In this document: positions 6,803 to 11,692 of the stretch, one piece after another
Layout: each line of letters opens with the position of its first letter
How positions within the stretch are numbered: position 1 is the stretch's first letter
NCBI GenBank assembly: GCA_031284445.1
Contig: JAISZW010000088.1
Coordinates: 1 to 11,692 of the forward strand
Length of the DNA: 11,692 nt
DNA from: Candidatus Methanovirga basalitermitum
Lineage (GTDB): Archaea > Methanobacteriota > Methanobacteria > Methanobacteriales > Methanobacteriaceae
Reading direction: 5' to 3'
The notes under the pieces: generated by a model
The model's database searches: none
Told to the model about the DNA's origin: nothing
The model's input: only the letters and a program-made list of their open reading frames with translations
Position numbers and translations under genes: made by a program

Positions 6803-6851
6803 CAAGATCTACTAAATTAGCAAAAACATGAAAACACTTTACGAACTACTG
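6803..6851 (+). mobile_element. Solitary ISH3-type end (49 bp)
   Basis: These 49 bases equal the reverse complement of the transposase-3' end of the ISH3-type element (4223-4271) with one mismatch. They contain the last codons (RSTKLAKT, stop) and the full 16-bp inverted repeat (6836-6851). The upstream codons KGSLP may also belong to it. The rest of this second copy is gone; the fragment abuts the IS1-like remnant on one side and lies 66 bp from the dnaJ stop on the other. Confidence 0.9.
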
Positions 6852-6917
6852 ATAATGTATTAAAAAACCAAATAAGTTTAGGATTGGTATTTCTATGATT
6901 TTGAGATATTTAAGAAG

Positions 6918-8087
6918 CTAGTGATTGATGGCATCCTTAACCTTATCAAAAAAACCTTTTTCTATTGTGTGGATTTCATTACCACTAACTTTTGAAAACT
7001 CTTTTAATAGTGATTTTTGTTTCTCATTTAGTTTTTGAGGGACTACAACTTTAATAGTGACATAAAGATTACCTTTTGAATTTCTATATAAAATTGGCAT
7101 TCCTTGTCCTCTTAGTTTAAATGTTGATTCACTTTGTGTTCCAGGAGGAATATTTAACTCAACACCACCATAAATAGTTTTAACATCAACTTTATCACCT
7201 AAACATGCTTGGACAAAGCTTATATGCTTTTCGGTATAAAGATTAGAACCGTTTCTTTCAAATTCTTTATGTGGTTTCACATGGATTGAAACATATAAAT
7301 CTCCGTATCCTCCATTGAAATCACCAGCGTTTCCAGCATCTGGAATTCTTATACGATTTCCATCTTCAACTCCTGCAGGCATTTTAACATTAACAGTTTC
7401 AAATTCATTAACTGTTCCTTTACCATGACATTCATGACAAGGATTTTTAATTATTTTTCCTGTTCCATTACAAGTTCTACATAGGCTCATCACGATTTGT
7501 TGTCCAAAAAGACCATTACGGATTTGCCTTTCTTGTCCTGAGCCTCCACAAACTTTACAAGTTTCAATATCAGATGCAGATTCTGCTCCAGAACCATTAC
7601 AAGCAGAACATACTGCATCATGTTTGAGAGTGATTTTTTTTTCAATACCTGTTGATGCCTCTTCTAAGGTGATATTTATTTCTTTATATAAGTCTGAGCC
7701 TCTTTGAGGACCAGCTCTTCTATTTGATCCTCCACCGAATATTTCTGATAATATATCTCCAATTCCTCCACCACCAAATCCTTGACCACCACCAAATCCT
7801 TGAAAAATATCCTCAAAGTTCGCATTTCTAAAAATATCTTCTTGACTAAATCCATCCATTCCAGCATGACCAAACTGATCGTATTTATGTTTTTTATCTT
7901 CATCAGATAAAACAGCATATGCTTCACTTATTTCTTTAAATTTTTCAGTAAACTCTTCTTTTTCTTCTTCTTCAGCTTTATCTGGATGATACTTCATTGC
8001 CAATTTACGATAGGCTTTTTTTATTTCTTTTTCATTCGCATTTTTATCTACACCTAAAACATCATAGTAGTCACGTTTTTCTGCCAT
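6918..8087 (-). CDS. dnaJ: Chaperone DnaJ (Hsp40), full-length type I
   Basis: DnaJ delivers unfolded proteins to DnaK and stimulates its ATPase in the cytoplasm. The 389-residue protein has all type I parts in order. The J domain (about 5-71) has HPD at 34-36. A Gly/Phe-rich linker (about 72-127) holds two EDIF motifs and GFGGG runs. The zinc domain has four CxxCxGxG repeats (C160/C163, C177/C180, C203/C206, C217/C220). The two C-terminal client-binding folds follow, with GDLYV and the dimer region. TAAGGTGA (8092-8099) ends 4 nt before the ATG, fixing the start. It follows dnaK on the same strand, but a 465-bp gap with a terminator separates them, so it is probably transcribed on its own. 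An ISH3 fragment lies just past its 3' end. Confidence 0.98.
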   Translation of the reverse strand: MAEKRDYYDVLGVDKNANEKEIKKAYRKLAMKYHPDKAEEEEKEEFTEKFKEISEAYAVLSDEDKKHKYDQFGHAGMDGFSQEDIFRNANFEDIFQGFGGGQGFGGGGIGDILSEIFGGGSNRRAGPQRGSDLYKEINITLEEASTGIEKKITLKHDAVCSACNGSGAESASDIETCKVCGGSGQERQIRNGLFGQQIVMSLCRTCNGTGKIIKNPCHECHGKGTVNEFETVNVKMPAGVEDGNRIRIPDAGNAGDFNGGYGDLYVSIHVKPHKEFERNGSNLYTEKHISFVQACLGDKVDVKTIYGGVELNIPPGTQSESTFKLRGQGMPILYRNSKGNLYVTIKVVVPQKLNEKQKSLLKEFSKVSGNEIHTIEKGFFDKVKDAINH

Positions 8088-8486
8088 TTATTCACCTTAG
8101 TTACATTTTAATGTAGTATAATCATCAATTAAATAATTTTTATGATAAAATTAAATGTTAAGATTCATCTTTTTAAAAGTATTTCTTATTAATCATTTTT
8201 TTAATTACATGATCATTAATACCTATTTAAAAATCGTATTTTAAAAGTTTTTTTTTAGTATAATATAGCACTAAAATTAGTATTGAATATATCAGATCAT
8301 ATAATAAATAAATCAGGAAATTAGTGGAAAATTAAGTTCCATAACATAAAACAAACTAAATTAAATTCAATAACAAATATTAATCTAAAATTAAGTTTTA
8401 TAATATATATTTACTAATTTAAAAGTTTTTATTTTATTACTTATATTTTTAATAATAAAATAAAAAAAAGTTTATAAAAACAACTT
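8088..8486 (-). other. dnaJ upstream region, very AT-rich, with periodic imperfect repeats
   Basis: No gene is visible. It must contain the dnaJ promoter, since dnaK is terminated upstream; TATA-like candidates on the minus strand lie around 8112-8124 and 8256-8270, neither convincing. Three imperfect copies of a motif starting AAATTAA and continuing TTCNATAACA-like begin at 8329, 8358 and 8388, that is 29 and 30 bp apart. These could be operator sites or chance in low-complexity DNA. Confidence 0.5.
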
Positions 8487-8529
8487 TTTAGTGAGAAAAA
8501 ATAAAATAAAGATTAGTAAAACTAATCTT
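8487..8529 (-). terminator. dnaK transcription terminator
   Basis: AAGATTAGT (8509-8517) and ACTAATCTT (8521-8529) form a perfect 9-bp stem with a 3-nt loop. On the minus strand it is followed by a U-rich tract (TTTATTTTATTTTTT). It lies 25 bp past the dnaK stop, in the right orientation. U-tracts drive archaeal termination, and the hairpin may add pausing or RNA stability. Confidence 0.8.
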
Positions 8530-8553
8530 ATCTAAAAATACTAATTAATCTGC

Positions 8554-10416
8554 TCATTTTTTAACTTCATAATCAGCATCTATTGTATCATCATCTTTAG
8601 AAGATTCATCATTATTTTGAGTTTGTTCTTCTTGTTGAGCTTCTGCTGCTGCTTCTTGATAGATTTTGGCACCTATTTCTTGGACAATTTTAGTGAGTTC
8701 ATCAGTTTTCTCTTTGATAGCTGCAATATCGTCTTTAGGTAGCTCTTCACGAAGTTCAGAGACTAATTTTTCTATATTGGATTTTTCATCATCAGAAAAT
8801 TTGTCTTTAAGATCTTCAATGGTTTTTTCAGCTGTATATATCATTGAATCTGCATTGTTTCGGACTTCAATCTCTTCTTGTTTCTTTTTATCCTCTTCAG
8901 CATGTGTCTCTGCTTCTTTAACTTTTTTTTCAATTTCTTCATCAGATAACTTATTTGAAGCTGTTATTGTAATGGTTTGCTCCTTATTGGTTCCCATATC
9001 TTTAGCGGAAACATTAATAATACCATTTGCATCTATATCGAATGTAACTTCGATTTGAGGCATACCTCTTGGTGCTGGTGGAATACCAACTAATTGGAAT
9101 CTACCAAGAGTTGTATTATCTGAAGCCATTTTCCTTTCACCTTGTAGGACATGAATATCAACAGAAGGCTGATTATCTGCAGCAGTTGAGAATATTTGAC
9201 TTTTTTTAGCAGGGATTGTAGTATTTCTTTCAATTAGAGTGGTTGAAACTCCACCTAAAGTTTCAATTCCAAGGGACAATGGTGTAACATCTAATAAAAC
9301 TAAGTCTTTGATTTCACCAGCTAAAACTCCTCCTTGAATAGCTGCACCCATTGCCACACATTCCATAGGATCGATTCCTCTTTCAGGTGTTTTGTCTATG
9401 AATTTTTCAACGAATTTTTGTACTGAAGGCATTCTTGTAGGTCCTCCAACGAGGATAATTTTATCAACATCTGTTTTAGACATTTTCGCATCTTTTAATG
9501 CTTGTTCCATCGGACCTCCACATTTTTTAACAATTGAATCAACTAATTCTTCTAATTTAGCTCTTGTTAAAGTGTTAATGAGGTTTTTAGGACCATCACT
9601 TCCCATTGTAATAAATGGTAAGTTAATTTCTGTGGCTAAGGTTGTTGAAAGTTCTATTTTTGCTTTTTCTGCTGCTTCTCTAAGTCTTTGAACCGCTTGG
9701 TCATCTTCCATTAAGTCAATACCAGTTCCGTTTTTAAACTCACCAGCTAGATATTTCATTATGGCATTATCCATATCGGTTCCACCTAATTTAGTGTCAC
9801 CACTTGTGGATTTAACTTCAAATATTCCTCCACCAAACTCCATTATGGTTACATCTAATGTTCCACCACCTAAATCAAAAACTAATATTTCAACTTCTTC
9901 GTCTGATTGTTTATCAAGACCATAAGCTAAACTTGCTGCTGTTGGTTCATTAACAAGTCTTACAACATCTAAACCAGCTATTGTACCAGCATCTTTTGTA
10001 GCTGTTCTTTGATTATCATCAAAGTAAGCAGGGACTGTAATAACTGCTTTTTTAACTTCTTCACCAAGAAAAGATTCTGCATCTTTTTTGATTTTTTGTA
10101 GAATAAAAGCAGATATTTCTTGAGGAGTGTACTCTTTTCCTTGAACCTTAACTTTATAGTCAGTTCCCATACTTCTTTTGATTGCACTAATAGTGTTTTC
10201 AGGATTAGTAACTGCTTGTCTTCTTGCAGGTTCCCCAACTAACCTTTGTCCATCAGCTGTAAAAGCAACATAACTTGGAAACGCCTTACCATATTGACTT
10301 GCACCCTCTGCACTTGGTATAACTGTAGGTTTCCCACCAACCAAAACAGATGCTGCTGAATTACTTGTTCCTAAATCGATACCAATAATTTTTTCTTTTT
10401 TCATATTTTCTGCCAT
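8554..10416 (-). CDS. dnaK: Molecular chaperone DnaK (Hsp70)
   Basis: DnaK binds exposed hydrophobic segments of client proteins in an ATP-driven cycle run by DnaJ and GrpE. With the start chosen here it has 620 residues. The nucleotide domain shows IGIDLGTSNS (phosphate loop, 11-20), VFDLGGGTLDVTI (179-191) and VGGPTRMP (323-330); the linker is DLVLLDVTP (371-379); the substrate domain begins SLGIETLGG. The charged tail ends DADYEVKK. The segment AIKRSMGTDYKVKVQGKEY (78-96) lacks the ~24-residue insert of Gram-negative DnaK, so it is of the Gram-positive/archaeal type; archaeal dnaK is generally held to be of bacterial origin. ATG 10416 is preferred because GGTGAT (10421-10426) lies 4 nt upstream, whereas the in-frame ATG at 10428 overlaps that site. 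It lies between grpE and the terminator before dnaJ. Confidence 0.98.
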   Translation of the reverse strand: MAENMKKEKIIGIDLGTSNSAASVLVGGKPTVIPSAEGASQYGKAFPSYVAFTADGQRLVGEPARRQAVTNPENTISAIKRSMGTDYKVKVQGKEYTPQEISAFILQKIKKDAESFLGEEVKKAVITVPAYFDDNQRTATKDAGTIAGLDVVRLVNEPTAASLAYGLDKQSDEEVEILVFDLGGGTLDVTIMEFGGGIFEVKSTSGDTKLGGTDMDNAIMKYLAGEFKNGTGIDLMEDDQAVQRLREAAEKAKIELSTTLATEINLPFITMGSDGPKNLINTLTRAKLEELVDSIVKKCGGPMEQALKDAKMSKTDVDKIILVGGPTRMPSVQKFVEKFIDKTPERGIDPMECVAMGAAIQGGVLAGEIKDLVLLDVTPLSLGIETLGGVSTTLIERNTTIPAKKSQIFSTAADNQPSVDIHVLQGERKMASDNTTLGRFQLVGIPPAPRGMPQIEVTFDIDANGIINVSAKDMGTNKEQTITITASNKLSDEEIEKKVKEAETHAEEDKKKQEEIEVRNNADSMIYTAEKTIEDLKDKFSDDEKSNIEKLVSELREELPKDDIAAIKEKTDELTKIVQEIGAKIYQEAAAEAQQEEQTQNNDESSKDDDTIDADYEVKK

Positions 10417-10464
10417 AGTTATCACCATATTGATTTTATTTCAATAATTTTTGTTATTTTATTT

Positions 10465-10490
10465 AATAAATGAGCATTTATTCATATAAA
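10465..10490 (-). promoter_or_regulatory. Palindrome beside a TATA-like box upstream of dnaK
   Basis: AATAAATG (10465-10472) and CATTTATT (10475-10482) form a perfect 8-2-8 palindrome. Immediately upstream in the dnaK direction is TTTATATG (10483-10490), a TATA-like box. This is where an archaeal repressor would block the transcription machinery, suggesting an internal, regulated dnaK promoter within the 134-bp grpE-dnaK gap. No protein is known to bind it; AT-rich palindromes also arise by chance. Confidence 0.4.
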
Positions 10491-10550
10491 CTGAATATAA
10501 ATGTATTAAGAGCCTATAATGATATTAATTTGATTAATGAGAGAATAGGA

Positions 10551-11147
10551 CTATTTTTCTTCTTTTTTAGGCTTTTTACAGACTTTGACTTTAGAATATT
10601 TAATAACTTTATCCTTTAAAGTGTATCCTTTCATTAATTCTTTAATGATTATTCCATCCTCGTAATCATTATTATCTTCTTTCATAAGAGCTTCATGCTT
10701 AAATGGATCAAATTTTACACCTTTTGCCTCAATTCCTTTAAGACCTTCTTTTTCAAGGACATTTTTTAATTTTGAGTATATTAATCCAACACCTTCTTTA
10801 AGTTCATCCATAGTTTTAGATTGTTTTAAAGCTCTTTCAAGGTCTTCATAACTATCAAGAATATTCATTATTAGATTTTCATTAGCAAAATTAATAATAT
10901 TTTGGTTATGTTTTTCATTTTGCTTTTTAAAGTTTTCAAAATCAGCTTGAAGCCTAAGATAACGAGAATTTTGTTCTTCTAATTCTACATCCTTTTTAGC
11001 AAGATTTTCATTTGCATTAGTTAAATTTTTATCCTTTAAATCCAATTTTTCTTCTGCTTCGGTTAAATTTTTGTCTTTATCCTTTAAATCAGATTTTAAT
11101 TGGCCTAATTCTTCTTTTAATTTTCTTAATTTATTATCATTAGCCAT
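10551..11147 (-). CDS. grpE: Nucleotide exchange factor GrpE
   Basis: GrpE is a dimer that releases ADP from DnaK. The 198-residue protein has a long charged coiled coil (about 5-90), then a short helical region, then the C-terminal beta domain with the family signature FDPFKHEAL (146-154) and GYTLKDKVIKYSKVKV (174-189). It ends in a basic/acidic tail, KKPKKEEK. Residues 21-52 contain two related halves starting LKDKDKNLT and LKDKNLT, which lengthen the coil. AAGGTGAT (11151-11158) ends 3 nt before ATG 11147; an in-frame GTG at 11150 abuts that site and is less likely. It is first in the grpE-dnaK order, the usual arrangement for archaea that carry this system. Confidence 0.96.
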   Translation of the reverse strand: MANDNKLRKLKEELGQLKSDLKDKDKNLTEAEEKLDLKDKNLTNANENLAKKDVELEEQNSRYLRLQADFENFKKQNEKHNQNIINFANENLIMNILDSYEDLERALKQSKTMDELKEGVGLIYSKLKNVLEKEGLKGIEAKGVKFDPFKHEALMKEDNNDYEDGIIIKELMKGYTLKDKVIKYSKVKVCKKPKKEEK

Positions 11148-11211
11148 CACATCACCTTCAAAGTTTAATATAAATAACAGGAGAGATTCTTAAATTCATA
11201 ATACCAATTTG

Positions 11212-11235
11212 AAAAGTTACTTTTAAATAAATATC
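11212..11235 (-). promoter_or_regulatory. Candidate grpE promoter with 13-bp palindrome
   Basis: AAAAGTTACTTTT (11212-11224) is a palindrome around one central base. On the minus strand it overlaps the end of an ATATTTATTTAAA TATA-like stretch (about 11223-11235). It lies 65-77 bp upstream of the grpE start, a suitable place for an operator at the core promoter. Another TATA-like string (TATAAAAT, 11283-11290) is an alternative promoter further up. Confidence 0.35.
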
Positions 11236-11290
11236 CCAGAAAAATTTCAGATTTTGAGATAATAAATTGAATTAGATTCAAAATTTTATA

Positions 11291-11692
11291 CCAGGTTATA
11301 TATTAATAAAAACACAAAATAACCAAATAATAATCTAATTATCAGATTATATTCAATTATTTATTCTGTATATCAAATTTAAATCTTTAAAATATTTTAT
11401 TTAATTAAACCCGTACTTTAAATACATTGGAAAATATTAAAGTAACAAAAAGTAATCTTTCCTAATATATTATAGTAACTTTATGTTATATAAAGGTTTC
11501 GATTTTAGTAACTTAAAGTAAATAAAAAATAATACTTATATCAAAAATATTATTATACTCAGATAAGACATTTATAATAGAGGATTTCTTTTAACTTAAT
11601 CTTTTTTATTTTTTTATTACTTTTTTATTAATCTTTATTAGTTGTGTATTATTTATTTTTGTTTTGAGGATTGTCTTTCTTGTATTGTTTGT
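11291..11692. other. Gene-free region upstream of grpE
   Basis: I see no open frame, tRNA or rRNA. ATAATCT (11330-11336) and AGATTAT (11344-11350) make a 7-bp inverted repeat with a 7-nt spacer. AGTAAC occurs at 11441, 11474 and 11507, exactly 33 bp apart each time, the latter two as AGTAACTT. From about 11580 the plus strand becomes T-rich, possibly the border of a feature beyond the window. Confidence 0.5.

Noticed and set aside
8666..9058. 130-codon plus-strand open frame
   Set aside because: It is antisense to dnaK, Ser/Leu-rich as expected from the complement of a charged C-terminal helix, and has no ribosome site.
10417..10428. DnaK start at ATG 10428 (624 residues)
   Set aside because: That codon overlaps the GGTGAT ribosome site, which is correctly spaced for ATG 10416.
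11580..11692. Start of a gene or RNA at the right edge
   Set aside because: The sequence is T-rich with no start codon in a sustained frame and no tRNA or rRNA fold that I can recognise.

Overview
This AT-rich window looks like a strictly anaerobic methanogenic archaeon of the Methanobacteriales, most likely a Methanobrevibacter or Methanosphaera relative. Four things point there. Protein genes start behind GGTGA or GGAG Shine-Dalgarno sites and TATA-type upstream boxes. The DnaK lacks the nucleotide-domain insert of Gram-negative DnaK. The hybrid cluster protein is of the short archaeal/anaerobe type. The mobile-element debris includes an ISH3-type archaeal transposase. The genus is inference; no rRNA or other marker gene is present.

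Layout. Positions 1-1408 (+ strand) hold a 125-bp structured repeat, then rubrerythrin, then a superoxide reductase/desulfoferrodoxin-like protein preceded by a triple 19-bp repeat. Positions 1409-2740 are a graveyard: an IS4-type transposase remnant, the last 78 codons of an MFS drug exporter, and a decayed IS200/IS605 TnpB with its right-end hairpin. Hcp (hybrid cluster protein / hydroxylamine reductase) lies on the minus strand at 2745-4031. Positions 4223-5622 are a complete but dead ISH3-type element with 16-bp inverted ends and a 5-bp target duplication. It is followed by an unassigned stretch, the second copy of the 125-bp repeat, a decayed zinc-finger (IS1-like) transposase and a lone 49-bp ISH3 end. 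The right part (6918-11147, minus strand) carries grpE, dnaK and dnaJ in that transcription order, with a clear terminator between dnaK and dnaJ. The last ~540 bp hold no gene.

Function. Rubrerythrin (peroxide), superoxide reductase (superoxide) and Hcp (nitric oxide or hydroxylamine) form an oxidative/nitrosative-stress group, and GrpE-DnaK-DnaJ is the protein-folding stress machine. The window is therefore a stress-response neighbourhood interrupted by insertion-sequence decay.

Most interesting signal. The 125-bp repeat occurs twice (1-125 and 5882-6006). Its 13-bp closing stem differs at five pairs between the copies, yet every pair can still form: three are double compensatory changes and two become G-U wobbles, and the wobbles work only if the + strand is the RNA. 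That suggests selection on a folded RNA or hairpin rather than on sequence, though only two copies are visible here.
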